From contig NZ_JBGKBE010000001.1 in NCBI RefSeq assembly GCF_041358175.1, forward strand, positions 186,001 through 250,000: 64,000 bases of DNA, written 5' to 3'. Of this stretch, positions 24,751 through 33,743 are shown one piece after another. The notes beneath the pieces are model-generated. The model was not told the origin of the DNA. It did no database searches and worked only from the letters and a program-made list of their open reading frames with translations. Source of the stretch: Muriicola sp041358175. GTDB taxonomy: Bacteria > Bacteroidota > Bacteroidia > Flavobacteriales > Flavobacteriaceae. Numbering within the stretch: position 1 is the first letter of the stretch; every line of letters starts with the position of its first letter. The position numbers were made by a program, and so were the translations under genes.

Positions 24751-26297
24751 CCCCCGATCACTTTTTTCAGCCAGTACTTCATGGCCACTTCCTTTTCTAT
24801 GGCCGGATATAATTCCTCAATTGGAAGACGTCGTTGTTCCATAGTATCCCGATGGCGCAGGGTTACCTTATTGTCTTCCAGGGTTTGATGATCCACGGTG
24901 ATACAGAAGGGTGTCCCGGCGGCATCCTGTCTTCGGTAGCGGCGACCTACCGCATCCTTATCGTCATATATAACATTAAAATCGAGACGAAGTTCCTCAA
25001 TGATCTTATGGGCAATCTCGGGTAATCCGTCTTTTTTTACCAGGGGCAGAACAGCCGCTTTAGTTGGTGCAAGGACTGCCGGTATTTTTAGTACGGTACG
25101 AGTAGATCCATTCTCCAGTTCTTCCTCAACGAGGGAATTGGAGAGCACTGCAAGGAACATCCTGTCGAGCCCAATTGAAGTTTCAATGACATAAGGGACA
25201 TAGCTTTCTTCCAATTCAGGATCGAAATACTGCAGCTTCTTACCTGAATATTCCTCATGGCTGCTCAGATCAAAATCGGTTCTGGAATGTATTCCCTCCA
25301 GTTCCTTAAAGCCAAATGGGAATTTAAATTCAATATCGGCAGCCGCATCGGCATAATGAGCCAGTTTCTCATGGTCGTGGAAACGGTAATTATCTTCTCC
25401 CATCCCCAATGAAAGGTGCCATTTCATTCTGGTTTCTTTCCAGGTATCGTACCATTCTTTCTGTGAGCCTGGCCTGATAAAAAATTGCATTTCCATCTGT
25501 TCAAATTCCCGCATTCTGAAAATAAATTGGCGGGCGACAATCTCATTTCTAAAGGCTTTTCCTATTTGTGCGATCCCAAATGGAATCTTCAGACGTCCCG
25601 ATTTTTGAACATTGAGAAAATTTACAAAAATCCCCTGAGCTGTCTCCGGACGCAGATACAGGTCCATTGCAGAATCGGCTGATGCTCCGAGTTTTGTACC
25701 GAACATCAGGTTAAATTGTTTTACATCTGTCCAGTTTCTTGAACCGGAAAGAGGGCAGGCAATCTCAAGTTCATCGATAAGGTCTTTAACATCGGCCAGG
25801 TCTTCCTTCTCCAGGGATCTGGCCATTCTTTGAATAATAGTCTCAGATCGCTTCTGGTAGTCTAATACCCTGGGGTTGGTTGTTCTGTACTGGGCCTCGT
25901 CAAAGGAATCTCCAAAGCGCTTAGCTGCTTTTTTTATTTCTTTGTCAATTTTAGCTTCAATTTTAGCTACATAATCCTCGATTAACACATCTGCCCGATA
26001 TCTTTTTTTCGAGTCTTTATTATCGATAAGAGGGTCATTAAAGGCATCGACGTGTCCTGAGGCCTTCCATATAGTGGGATGCATAAAGATGGCTGAATCG
26101 ATTCCAACAATATTCTCGTTGAGCTGCACCATGGCCTGCCACCAGTATTCCCTGATATTCTTTTTTAACTCAGCCCCATTCTGGAGATAATCATATACTG
26201 CGCTCAGACCATCATAAATTTCACTCGACTGCACTACATAGCCGTACTCCTTGGCGTGTGAAATGACCTTTTTAAATATATCTTCTTGATTTGCCAT
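24747..26297 (-). CDS. glyS: Glycyl-tRNA synthetase, single-chain alpha2 type
   Basis: A class-II aminoacyl-tRNA synthetase that charges tRNA-Gly. The 516 residues match the homodimeric GlyRS of Bacteroidota and eukaryotes rather than the alpha/beta heterotetramer. The motif-2 region FRNEIVARQFIFRMREFEQM lies near residue 250. A motif-3-like SIGLDRMFLAVL sits near 370, followed by an anticodon-binding domain (DAVGRRYRRQDAAGTPF). The gene stands alone. An exact -7 box ends 4 nt before its ATG, predicting a leaderless transcript. Confidence 0.97.
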   Translation of the reverse strand: MANQEDIFKKVISHAKEYGYVVQSSEIYDGLSAVYDYLQNGAELKKNIREYWWQAMVQLNENIVGIDSAIFMHPTIWKASGHVDAFNDPLIDNKDSKKRYRADVLIEDYVAKIEAKIDKEIKKAAKRFGDSFDEAQYRTTNPRVLDYQKRSETIIQRMARSLEKEDLADVKDLIDELEIACPLSGSRNWTDVKQFNLMFGTKLGASADSAMDLYLRPETAQGIFVNFLNVQKSGRLKIPFGIAQIGKAFRNEIVARQFIFRMREFEQMEMQFFIRPGSQKEWYDTWKETRMKWHLSLGMGEDNYRFHDHEKLAHYADAAADIEFKFPFGFKELEGIHSRTDFDLSSHEEYSGKKLQYFDPELEESYVPYVIETSIGLDRMFLAVLSNSLVEEELENGSTRTVLKIPAVLAPTKAAVLPLVKKDGLPEIAHKIIEELRLDFNVIYDDKDAVGRRYRRQDAAGTPFCITVDHQTLEDNKVTLRHRDTMEQRRLPIEELYPAIEKEVAMKYWLKKVIGG

Positions 26298-26301
26298 GGG
26301 G

Positions 26302-26309
26302 CAAAAATA
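26302..26309 (-). promoter_or_regulatory. -7 promoter box (TATTTTTG) of glyS
   Basis: An exact TAnnTTTG match on the reverse strand, separated from the glyS ATG by only 4 nt. No TTG is found at the usual -33 distance. Confidence 0.5.
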
Positions 26310-26334
26310 GAACTTTAGTAAAAGAAAGGATGGA

Positions 26335-27234
26335 TTATTTTAACTGAAATTCTGTAGTAGCCAGTAATTTTTCGTCTTCAAATACATTAAGGGTATAGGT
26401 CCCATCGAGAAGTGACCCTTCGGGCACAGTTATAAAGTCGCATACACTCATTTCTTCACCTCTGAAGATCAGGGTTACCCGCTTACTGTATATATTGCCA
26501 TTTACTGAAATGATGTTGGCATTGTCTTCGATGATTCCCATATTCGGACCGAGAAACTGAAAATACAGTACTTTCTCCTTAGGTGCCAGCGTGTTGGGAT
26601 CTGCTTGTACGGTTATACAACCCCTGAGTTTTTCAATGGTTGAAGCCTTATTTGTTTTGATAGGTCTCCCACTCCGCATTCTAAAGCCACTGCCTTCGGC
26701 ATTGCTGAGGTTGAGGTAACTTTTCATCTTAAGTTCCCTGCTCAGTTCCTGGTTCTTTCTCCTCAGAAGCGCTTCGGCCTGAGCAAGAGAACTGCTTCTT
26801 CCTCTCAGTTCTTCAAGCACTTCCTGTGATTCGTTGAACTTATCAGCCAGTAATCTGTTGTTATAGCGTAAAAGATTGTTCTTTAATTTAATACTGTCGT
26901 ATTGTGCTTCCAATTTGCGGAGTTCATTTTTAAATTCGCTGAGTTTCCCTATAGTAAAATTGAGACGCCCAACGGAATCCAGCAATTGCTGAACTCGGTC
27001 CCTGGAGTCCTGTAATTCAATTTCATTGACTTCGTTGAGTGCCGACAGACGATCTACCTCTGTTTTCATTAGGGTGAGATCCCTAACCAGAAGTGTTTTT
27101 TCGTCTTCCAGGTACGAAATCTGGTTCTGAGATTGTGCATAGCTGTAATAAAAGGCAATTAGTATTCCTATAATTACCGCCACCAAAGCCGCCAGAATGA
27201 TTTTGTAATTGAATTTAGTTTCTTGAAAGTCCAT
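26335..27234 (-). CDS. Membrane-anchored coiled-coil protein of unknown function
   Basis: A 299-residue protein not assigned to a named family. A short cytoplasmic N-terminus leads into one transmembrane helix (about residues 12-32, IILAALVAVIIGILIAFYYS). A long heptad-rich coiled coil runs from about 40 to 170, and a beta-rich C-terminal domain (about 195-299) follows from a CITVQADPNTLAPKEKVLYF segment. This gives a type-II topology with a periplasmic rod and head. It is divergent from the ComF-like gene and precedes glyS on the same strand. Similar flavobacterial proteins are often auto-labelled as chromosome-partitioning proteins, but no ATPase motif is present to support that. Confidence 0.7.
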   Translation of the reverse strand: MDFQETKFNYKIILAALVAVIIGILIAFYYSYAQSQNQISYLEDEKTLLVRDLTLMKTEVDRLSALNEVNEIELQDSRDRVQQLLDSVGRLNFTIGKLSEFKNELRKLEAQYDSIKLKNNLLRYNNRLLADKFNESQEVLEELRGRSSSLAQAEALLRRKNQELSRELKMKSYLNLSNAEGSGFRMRSGRPIKTNKASTIEKLRGCITVQADPNTLAPKEKVLYFQFLGPNMGIIEDNANIISVNGNIYSKRVTLIFRGEEMSVCDFITVPEGSLLDGTYTLNVFEDEKLLATTEFQLK

Positions 27235-27262
27235 TCGCTAGGGGGTACGTTACAAGTAGGTT

Positions 27263-27982
27263 TTGATACGTTCAGATTTGAATTTCAGTAAGCTACCAAA
27301 TATAATAAATGATCTCAACACCATTCTGGTACCCCCTGTGTGTTTTGGATGTAATGCACGATTATATCGGGGAGAGCAGATTTTGTGTGTCTCTTGTCGA
27401 GCCCAATTACCACTTACCGAGTTCAATTTTTCGACAGAAAACAGTTTAGATCGGGTTTTTTATGGACGAATACCCATTCAAAAAGCGGCAAGCTATCTGT
27501 ATTTCTATGAAAACGGATTGGTTCAAAACCTCCTTCATTACCTCAAATATCGCAATCAGCCCCGTATAAGTCACCTCCTCGGAAAATGGTATGGGGAAAT
27601 TTTAAAGCAGGACGATGCACTTCCGAAAATTGACATGGTCATCCCTGTTCCCCTTCATCCCAAAAAATTAAAAAAAAGAGGCTACAACCAGGTAGCCGGA
27701 TTTGGCCAGGAAATTGCCATTCAACTCAAGGCCGACTACAGAGAAGACATACTTTCCAAAACATCCCATACCCGCACTCAAACTCAAAAATCAAGGATAT
27801 TCCGATGGCAACATGAAAAACCTGTTTTTAAACTATTATACCCTTCCATTCTGCATAGATGCAGGATTCTGCTTGTAGATGACGTAGTGACCACGGGGGC
27901 TACACTGGAAGCCTGCTCAAAGGTCCTTCTTGAGGTCGGCGAAGTTGAAGTTTATATTGCGACAATGGCTATGGTACCCTGA
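27263..27982 (+). CDS. ComF-family phosphoribosyltransferase-like protein
   Basis: A 239-residue cytoplasmic protein. The N-terminal CFGC...CVSC pairs (about residues 28-51) form the double-zinc-ribbon lead typical of ComF. The PRTase core has VIPVPLHPKKLKKRGYNQV near 127 and the PRPP-binding loop ILLVDDVVTTGATL near 203. ComF helps internalised single-stranded DNA through the membrane in naturally competent bacteria. In Bacteroidota the homologue's role is untested. The start is TTG at 27263, with no in-frame ATG close by. The Ig-like lipoprotein gene begins 49 bp downstream on the same strand. Confidence 0.88.
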   Translation: MIRSDLNFSKLPNIINDLNTILVPPVCFGCNARLYRGEQILCVSCRAQLPLTEFNFSTENSLDRVFYGRIPIQKAASYLYFYENGLVQNLLHYLKYRNQPRISHLLGKWYGEILKQDDALPKIDMVIPVPLHPKKLKKRGYNQVAGFGQEIAIQLKADYREDILSKTSHTRTQTQKSRIFRWQHEKPVFKLLYPSILHRCRILLVDDVVTTGATLEACSKVLLEVGEVEVYIATMAMVP

Positions 27983-28031
27983 TTTTAGAATTCTGCAAAT
28001 TAGTTGTTTCTTTGCCCAAACATCGGGATCA

Positions 28032-29651
28032 ATGGCTAAGGTAAAGCGATTTCTTTCTGGAGTATTCGTTCTGTTTATTGTCATTGCCTTGTTACAATGC
28101 GCCAGACGCGGTAGTCCTACCGGGGGACCCAGAGACACCGAACCTCCGGTTCTGATTAAAGCTGAACCTGAAAATCTGAGTACCAATTTTTCGGCTAAAA
28201 AAATCAGGTTGTATTTCGATGAATACATCAAGCTCCAGGATGTACAGAACCAGCTGATCGTTTCTCCGCCTTTTAAGAATCCCCTTGACATAAGTCCGCA
28301 GGGAGGTGCCAGCAAATACATCGAAATCGAAATTAATGATACGCTGCAGGAGAACACTACCTACACCATGAATTTTGGGGAAAGTATTGTAGATAATAAT
28401 GAGGGAAACGCCTACCCCTACCTTACTTATGTTTTCTCCACAGGAGATTATCTCGATTCGCTCTCGCTCCTAGGGGTAGTGCGGGATGCTTTTAATAAAG
28501 AAACAGACGAATTTATAAGTGTAATGCTTTATGAAATCGACTCGAACTACACAGATTCTGTCATCCGCAAAAACCCCCCTAACTATCTTACCAATACACT
28601 GGATAGTACCACTATTTTTAGATTACAGTATTTAAAAGCGGGAGATTATCGTTTGATTGCCATAAAAGATGAGGCAAAAAATAACCTTTACGACCCGGTT
28701 GTAGACAAAATAGGTTTCGTGGAGGACACAATTACATTACCTACAGATTCCATATATGTGTTAGATCTTTTTAGGGAAGTCGCCGACTATAGCCCGGTAG
28801 TGCCTAAGTTGGCTGCAAGGAACAAAATTGTATTCGGCTATAATGGACCTGAAGAAAAGCTTGAAATTCAACCAATCACCAAAATCCCTGATACGGTTTT
28901 CACTTACCTGGCCAAAGAGCCGGGGAAGGATACCCTCAATTACTGGTTCACACCATTTGTAGCCGATTCCCTGATCTTCGAAATTTTCAATTCCCGTTTG
29001 GAACAGAGGGATACATTTACGATTAAAACAAGGGAGCTCCCATTGGATACCCTTTTAGTCTCAGCAAGTCAACGCAGCTCAATAAATTTTTTAGACACCC
29101 TATCCCTCTCTGCCAATATCCCCGTTCAAGCGAGCGATACTGCAAGGGTTTCCATGATCAACAAGGATTCTCTTCCTCAACCTTTACAAATTTCGCTTGA
29201 TACCATAGGAAATCGCCTTGTTATTGATTTTGAAAAGGAACCTAACGAAACGTATTTACTCAACATTTTACCGGGGGCGCTTACTGATATCTTCGGAACA
29301 ACTAATGATACCCTGAATTACAGGCTGACCACGGGTAGTTATGCAGATTATGGAAATCTAAGGATTCGGTTGAGCGGGGATGTAAACTATCCGGTACTTG
29401 TTGAATTGACCACTCCACAGGGAGAAATAGTTCGATCAATCGCAGCAGAAGAAGATCAGCTTTTTGAATTCAACCTCCTGAATCCGGCTAAATATTTGTT
29501 ACGTGCAATCTTCGATACAAATAGAAATCAACGATGGGACACCGGAAACTTTAAGGAAAAGATTCAGCCCGAAAAAGTAGTTTACTTCCCCCAGGAAATT
29601 GAAGTCAGGGCCAATTGGGAACTTGAACAACTCTTTGTTATTGAAGAGTAA
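28032..29651 (+). CDS. SbsA-type Ig-like lipoprotein
   Basis: A 539-residue lipoprotein. The real start is ATG at 28032, giving signal MAKVKRFLSGVFVLFIVIAL and lipobox LLQC near residue 22. An earlier in-frame ATG at 27930 lies inside the preceding gene and would bury the signal peptide. Residues about 36-140 are a bacterial Ig-like (Big_5/SbsA) domain (PPVLIKAEPENLSTNFSAKK; TTYTMNFGESIVDNN). Further beta-rich repeats follow, ending in a domain with FDTNRNQRWDTGNF. It is a likely outer-membrane or periplasmic structural lipoprotein, but no specific role is known. It converges with the omega-amidase gene with a 14-bp overlap. Confidence 0.82.
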   Translation: MAKVKRFLSGVFVLFIVIALLQCARRGSPTGGPRDTEPPVLIKAEPENLSTNFSAKKIRLYFDEYIKLQDVQNQLIVSPPFKNPLDISPQGGASKYIEIEINDTLQENTTYTMNFGESIVDNNEGNAYPYLTYVFSTGDYLDSLSLLGVVRDAFNKETDEFISVMLYEIDSNYTDSVIRKNPPNYLTNTLDSTTIFRLQYLKAGDYRLIAIKDEAKNNLYDPVVDKIGFVEDTITLPTDSIYVLDLFREVADYSPVVPKLAARNKIVFGYNGPEEKLEIQPITKIPDTVFTYLAKEPGKDTLNYWFTPFVADSLIFEIFNSRLEQRDTFTIKTRELPLDTLLVSASQRSSINFLDTLSLSANIPVQASDTARVSMINKDSLPQPLQISLDTIGNRLVIDFEKEPNETYLLNILPGALTDIFGTTNDTLNYRLTTGSYADYGNLRIRLSGDVNYPVLVELTTPQGEIVRSIAAEEDQLFEFNLLNPAKYLLRAIFDTNRNQRWDTGNFKEKIQPEKVVYFPQEIEVRANWELEQLFVIEE

Positions 29652-30411
29652 ACGAATCCCGGTCATCGAGAAATCTCAGTTTATCCCTTACTTCTCGGAG
29701 ATGTACTTTATTTATTGTCACGAACAGTACTTCTTCCCCGGATGAAAATGCCAGTTTTTCTCCCAGAGGATCATAGCATGCTGAATGCCCATTATACCCA
29801 TAGCCATTCTGGTCCTCCCCAATTCTATTGACCCCAAGGCAATACGCCATGTTTTCAATTGCCCTTGCTTTAAGCAAGGTGTCCCATGCTGCGATTCGTG
29901 TTTTAGGCCAGTTAGCCACAAAAAGCAGCAGGTCATAGCCTTCCGTATTTCTCACCCATACCGGAAAACGAAGGTCATAGCAAATCATGGGACATATCCT
30001 GAATCCTTTGTAATCGATTGTAATCCTTTCTTTCCCGGATGCATATGTCAGGTGTTCCCCAGCCAGGGTAAAGGTGTGGCGCTTATCATATTGCTCAAAA
30101 TTCCCGTCCGGTTTAACAAAAAACAGTCGGTTGGTATACTTCCCGTTTTCGTAAAATACAATACTTCCTGTCAATGCAGAGCCTGTTTCTTCTGCAAGTT
30201 CTTTCATCCACTCTAAGGTAGCGGGTCCTTCTTCCTTACCAATCTCAGAAGGGGTCATAGTGAATCCTGTTGTGAACATTTCAGGAAGAACAATGAGATC
30301 TACCTTCTGTTTTAAGTCTCTTATTTGTCGGGCAAAATGCGTTCTGTTTTTTTCAGGTTGCTGCCAGAATAATGAGGTTTGTACGAGGGCAATATTTAAT
30401 TGTGTGTCCAA
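29638..30411 (-). CDS. Omega-amidase, nitrilase superfamily (YafV-like)
   Basis: A 257-residue C-N hydrolase. Omega-amidases hydrolyse 2-oxoglutaramate and 2-oxosuccinamate made by glutamine and asparagine transaminases. The catalytic triad is visible as E44 in IVLPEMFTTGF, K110 in QYDKRHTF and C144 in CPMICYDLRFP. The MICYDLRFPVW sequence and length fit the YafV/Nit2 branch. The start is TTG at 30411, since no ATG is available in frame nearby. It is preceded on the same strand by the ankyrin gene (19 bp gap) and may share its transcript. Confidence 0.92.
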   Translation of the reverse strand: MDTQLNIALVQTSLFWQQPEKNRTHFARQIRDLKQKVDLIVLPEMFTTGFTMTPSEIGKEEGPATLEWMKELAEETGSALTGSIVFYENGKYTNRLFFVKPDGNFEQYDKRHTFTLAGEHLTYASGKERITIDYKGFRICPMICYDLRFPVWVRNTEGYDLLLFVANWPKTRIAAWDTLLKARAIENMAYCLGVNRIGEDQNGYGYNGHSACYDPLGEKLAFSSGEEVLFVTINKVHLREVRDKLRFLDDRDSFTLQ

Positions 30412-30430
30412 AATTGAAGTTCGAAAATGA

Positions 30431-30901
30431 TTATTGAGCTAACAGGGATAGAAAACGATCAAATCCCTGCATTTTTGCATGGTCAAGCGCACTGTGTCCA
30501 CGTGCATCCCTGATATGGATATCAGCACCATGCTTGATCAGGAGTTGGGCAATTTCCAATTGATTGAAAGTTACTGCATAAATCAGGCAACTCGACCCCA
30601 TCACATTGGTAATATTTACATCTGCTCCGGCATTCATCAATTGCTCTGCAATGTCGGTATACCCTTTAAAACAAACTCCCATCAAGGCTGTATTTCCTGT
30701 GCCATCTTTTTCATTGACATCGCTTCCTTTTTCCAAGAGGAATTCAACGATGTCTCCTCGATTGTAATAGGCTGCCAGAATGAGAGGTGTGGAACCCCTC
30801 TGGTCTTTCCCTTTTAGCAATCCGGGATGTTTGTTGCCAAGTGTTTTAACGGTATTTAAATCCCCTTGTCTGATAGCCTCGAAAAACGATTCCTGTTCCA
30901 T
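30431..30901 (-). CDS. Ankyrin-repeat protein
   Basis: A 156-residue protein composed of about four ankyrin repeats (RGSTPLILAAYYNRGDIVEF, GNTALMGVCFKGYTDIAEQL, GSSCLIYAVTFNQLEIAQLL, GHSALDHAKMQGFD). ATG at 30901 is preferred over an upstream in-frame ATG at 30946, which would add 15 Cys/Leu-rich residues. No signal peptide is seen, so it is probably cytoplasmic. Ankyrin proteins mediate protein binding. In some bacteria small ones accompany catalase, but no catalase gene is nearby. It lies directly upstream of the omega-amidase gene. Confidence 0.85.
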   Translation of the reverse strand: MEQESFFEAIRQGDLNTVKTLGNKHPGLLKGKDQRGSTPLILAAYYNRGDIVEFLLEKGSDVNEKDGTGNTALMGVCFKGYTDIAEQLMNAGADVNITNVMGSSCLIYAVTFNQLEIAQLLIKHGADIHIRDARGHSALDHAKMQGFDRFLSLLAQ

Positions 30902-31042
30902 GAGTAGCAAATATAATACCCGTTTAAAGGTACAACATGCTGCCAAAAAGGAGATAAAAATTATAGAAATCCTTTATTAATCCATGCAAAATAGAAATTT
31001 GATTCCTGAAGTGTTTTTGGATAATGTGTACTATCTTGCTGT

Positions 31043-31423
31043 ATGGAGAAAAATCCACTTAATGTATTTGGCCTGCCCCTACAGGCATGTTGTTATGATC
31101 CCGTAACCGGATACTTCAGGGATGGGTACTGTAAAACTATGGCCGAGGACAGAGGAACCCATGTAGTTTGTGCTATGGTTACCGAAGAATTCTTACAGTT
31201 TTCAAAAAAACGCGGGAATGATCTGATTACCCCCGTTCCTCAATGGCAATTTCCCGGACTCAAGCCCGGCGATCGTTGGTGTTTATGTATTTCCCGCTGG
31301 TTAGAAGCAGAAAAGGCAGGAGTAGCACCTCAGGTGGTACTGGAAGCAACCCATGAAGTAGCACTGGAATATACCGAACTGGATACCCTTGTAAAATATG
31401 CTTACATGCCTTCCGATAATTAA
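31043..31423 (+). CDS. DUF2237 family protein
   Basis: A 126-residue soluble protein that matches DUF2237 along its whole length. It begins NPLNVFGLPLQACCYDPVTG, then GYCKTMAEDRGTHVVCAMVT, PGLKPGDRWCLCISRW, and ATHEVALEYTELDTL. Conserved cysteines (CC near residue 16, WCLC near 79) could bind metal or act in redox chemistry, but no activity is established for the family. It is a single gene, divergent from the ankyrin gene and followed by a 124-bp gap before the histidine kinase. Confidence 0.87.
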   Translation: MEKNPLNVFGLPLQACCYDPVTGYFRDGYCKTMAEDRGTHVVCAMVTEEFLQFSKKRGNDLITPVPQWQFPGLKPGDRWCLCISRWLEAEKAGVAPQVVLEATHEVALEYTELDTLVKYAYMPSDN

Positions 31424-31547
31424 TCTCCTGGCATATTTAAGGCTTATAAGGTTATTTCACATTTTTATTGACGAATTCTCCTACATATACAAAATTATTC
31501 CCCGTTGTGAACGTTATCCTTCATGAACCATACTTAAGTATTAGTTT

Positions 31548-33740
31548 ATGAAGACCGTCTCTTCTACTGACACCATTAAAAACCTTCCCTTTCCCATAGC
31601 CAAAGTCGATCGTAAATTCAACATGATCGAAACCTCAGGGGTTTGGGACATGATCTTTATCAATCAGGAAAAAAATACCTCAGAAACAGAGCAGGAATTC
31701 GCTTTTCCGATTAATTCCCTGAAGGAACTGAACAAAGATTGTCTGGAAAAAAAACAGAATGGTGAAAAGGTTATTCCCGTGGTCTGTGAAAAGGGAAACT
31801 TCCTGTGGTATCGATGGCAAATCATGCCTTATTATGATGAGGATGGCGATGCTGAGGGGTCATACATTCTAAGGGAAGAGGTTACAGAGCGTATCAAAAA
31901 GGAACAATTACTCTCAAAGGCTCAGAAAGTGTCGAGAGTTGGCGGATGGGAGGTCGATCTTATACATAACACAATATACTGGACCCAAACAACCAAAGAA
32001 ATCCATGAGGTTTCAAAAGACTATGTTCCTACCTTAGAGGAAGGAATTAATTTCTATAAGGAAGGGGAAGATCGGGAGAGGATCACAGAACTGGTAAGTA
32101 GAGCCATTAGTGATGGGACCCCCTGGGATACTGAATTGAGGATAATTACGGCCAAGGGAAATGAGCGCTGGGTTCATGCCAAAGGTGAGGTAGAGTTGTT
32201 AAACGACAAGCCTGTTAGAATTACAGGTACTTTTCGGGACATCGATCAGAAAAAGAAAGCCGATCTGGAATATAAGAAAGTTAGTGAGCGACTCTCAATC
32301 GCTACAGAAGCTTCACAAATTGGTATATGGGATTTAAATCTCAGGGATAATTCCCTGGAATGGGATCAAAATATGTACCGACTTTACGGAATCAGAGAAA
32401 AGGATTTTTCAGGTGTTTATGACGCCTGGGAATCGGCGGTACATCCAGATGATAGAGAAAAAGCACAATACGAATTGCAGGAAGCTATTAAAGGGCATAA
32501 AGATTTCAATACCGAATTCAGGATTGTGTACCCCTCTGGAGAGGTTCGATATATTCGCGCCTTTGGCGTTATCAGAAGAGATTCTGAAGGAAATGCATTC
32601 AATGTCATTGGAACGAACTGGGACATTACAGAATTAAAAAAAACACAGCTGAAGCTGGATTACAGTAAAGAGTCTTTTGAACGTGCATTTGAACATGCCG
32701 CTACCGGAATGGCTCTGGTTTCTCTCGAAGGAAATTGGATAAAATTCAACCAAAACCTGTGTGAAATAAGCGGCTATTCGGAAGAGGAGTTGATGAAGAT
32801 GAACTACTTAGACCTCACACATCCCGAAGATCGATCCAGGGATTTACTATTAAGGTCGGAACTTCTGGAGGGTAAAAGGAATTCATATCAAACTAAAAAG
32901 CGATATTATCATAAAAGAGGACACATAGTGCACCTCATAGTGTCCATTACGGGGGTCAAGAATATTGATGGGGAGCTCTCACATGTCATTTCTCAAATTA
33001 TGGACATCTCCAAATTAGTAAAGGCAGAAGAGCATCTGAAATCTCTGGTGGAGATTACTCAGGACCAAAATGCCAGTCTTTTAAATTTTGCCCATATCGT
33101 TTCCCATAACCTGAGGTCGCATGCCAGCAATATGACCATGCTTACCGATTTTCTTCTTAAGGAAAACGATCCTTCAGAGTTACAGAACATTGGCAAGATG
33201 CTGAAAGACGCCTCAGAGAGTCTTAATGAAACGGTGGCTCATCTAAACGAGGTAGTACAGGTAAAGGTGGGAGGAGTACAAAAAGTAAGATCTGTTAATC
33301 TACTTAAAAAGATCAACAGAGTAAAAAAGAACATCAATGCCCTGCTCCTTGAAAAGAATGCAGAATGCCAAATCGATATTCCGGAAGATCTCAGGGTGAA
33401 GGCTATTCCCGCTTATTTAGAAAGTATCTTTTTAAATCTTTTTACCAACTCTTTAAAATACGAATCCCCTGAACGTCATCCCATCATTAAAATAAAGGTA
33501 AAGCAAAATGAAAGTGGTTCTTGTACCATCGAATTTGCAGATAATGGCCTGGGAATTGATCTTGAACGACACAAGGACAAGATATTCGGGATGTACAAAA
33601 CTTTCCACCATCACAAGGATGCGAAAGGGATCGGGCTTTTTATTACCAAGAACCAGATCGAGGCCATGGATGGTAAAATAAGTGTTTCGAGTAAAGTAGA
33701 TAAGGGCACTACTTTCTCGCTTCTATTAAAAACAGTTTAA
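31548..33740 (+). CDS. Cytoplasmic sensor histidine kinase with four PAS domains
   Basis: A 730-residue kinase without a transmembrane segment. Four PAS/PAC modules lie at about residues 10-115, 120-240, 245-368 and 370-495 (the second to fourth show WTQTTKEIHEVS, WDQNMYRLYGI and NQNLCEISGYSEEEL). The dimerisation domain has H520 in FAHIVSHNLRSHASNM, a HisKA-like box. The ATPase domain has NLFTNSLKY, the FADNGLGIDL G1 box and KGIGLFITKNQIEAMDG. The cognate receiver gene starts 3 bp later. It probably senses an intracellular signal such as redox state or a small ligand; no cofactor residue is diagnostic. Confidence 0.92.
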   Translation: MKTVSSTDTIKNLPFPIAKVDRKFNMIETSGVWDMIFINQEKNTSETEQEFAFPINSLKELNKDCLEKKQNGEKVIPVVCEKGNFLWYRWQIMPYYDEDGDAEGSYILREEVTERIKKEQLLSKAQKVSRVGGWEVDLIHNTIYWTQTTKEIHEVSKDYVPTLEEGINFYKEGEDRERITELVSRAISDGTPWDTELRIITAKGNERWVHAKGEVELLNDKPVRITGTFRDIDQKKKADLEYKKVSERLSIATEASQIGIWDLNLRDNSLEWDQNMYRLYGIREKDFSGVYDAWESAVHPDDREKAQYELQEAIKGHKDFNTEFRIVYPSGEVRYIRAFGVIRRDSEGNAFNVIGTNWDITELKKTQLKLDYSKESFERAFEHAATGMALVSLEGNWIKFNQNLCEISGYSEEELMKMNYLDLTHPEDRSRDLLLRSELLEGKRNSYQTKKRYYHKRGHIVHLIVSITGVKNIDGELSHVISQIMDISKLVKAEEHLKSLVEITQDQNASLLNFAHIVSHNLRSHASNMTMLTDFLLKENDPSELQNIGKMLKDASESLNETVAHLNEVVQVKVGGVQKVRSVNLLKKINRVKKNINALLLEKNAECQIDIPEDLRVKAIPAYLESIFLNLFTNSLKYESPERHPIIKIKVKQNESGSCTIEFADNGLGIDLERHKDKIFGMYKTFHHHKDAKGIGLFITKNQIEAMDGKISVSSKVDKGTTFSLLLKTV

Positions 33741-33743
33741 AAA

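Noticed and set aside
27930..28031. Longer N-terminus for the Ig-like lipoprotein
   Set aside because: It overlaps the end of the ComF-like gene and would bury the lipoprotein signal peptide that starts at 28032.
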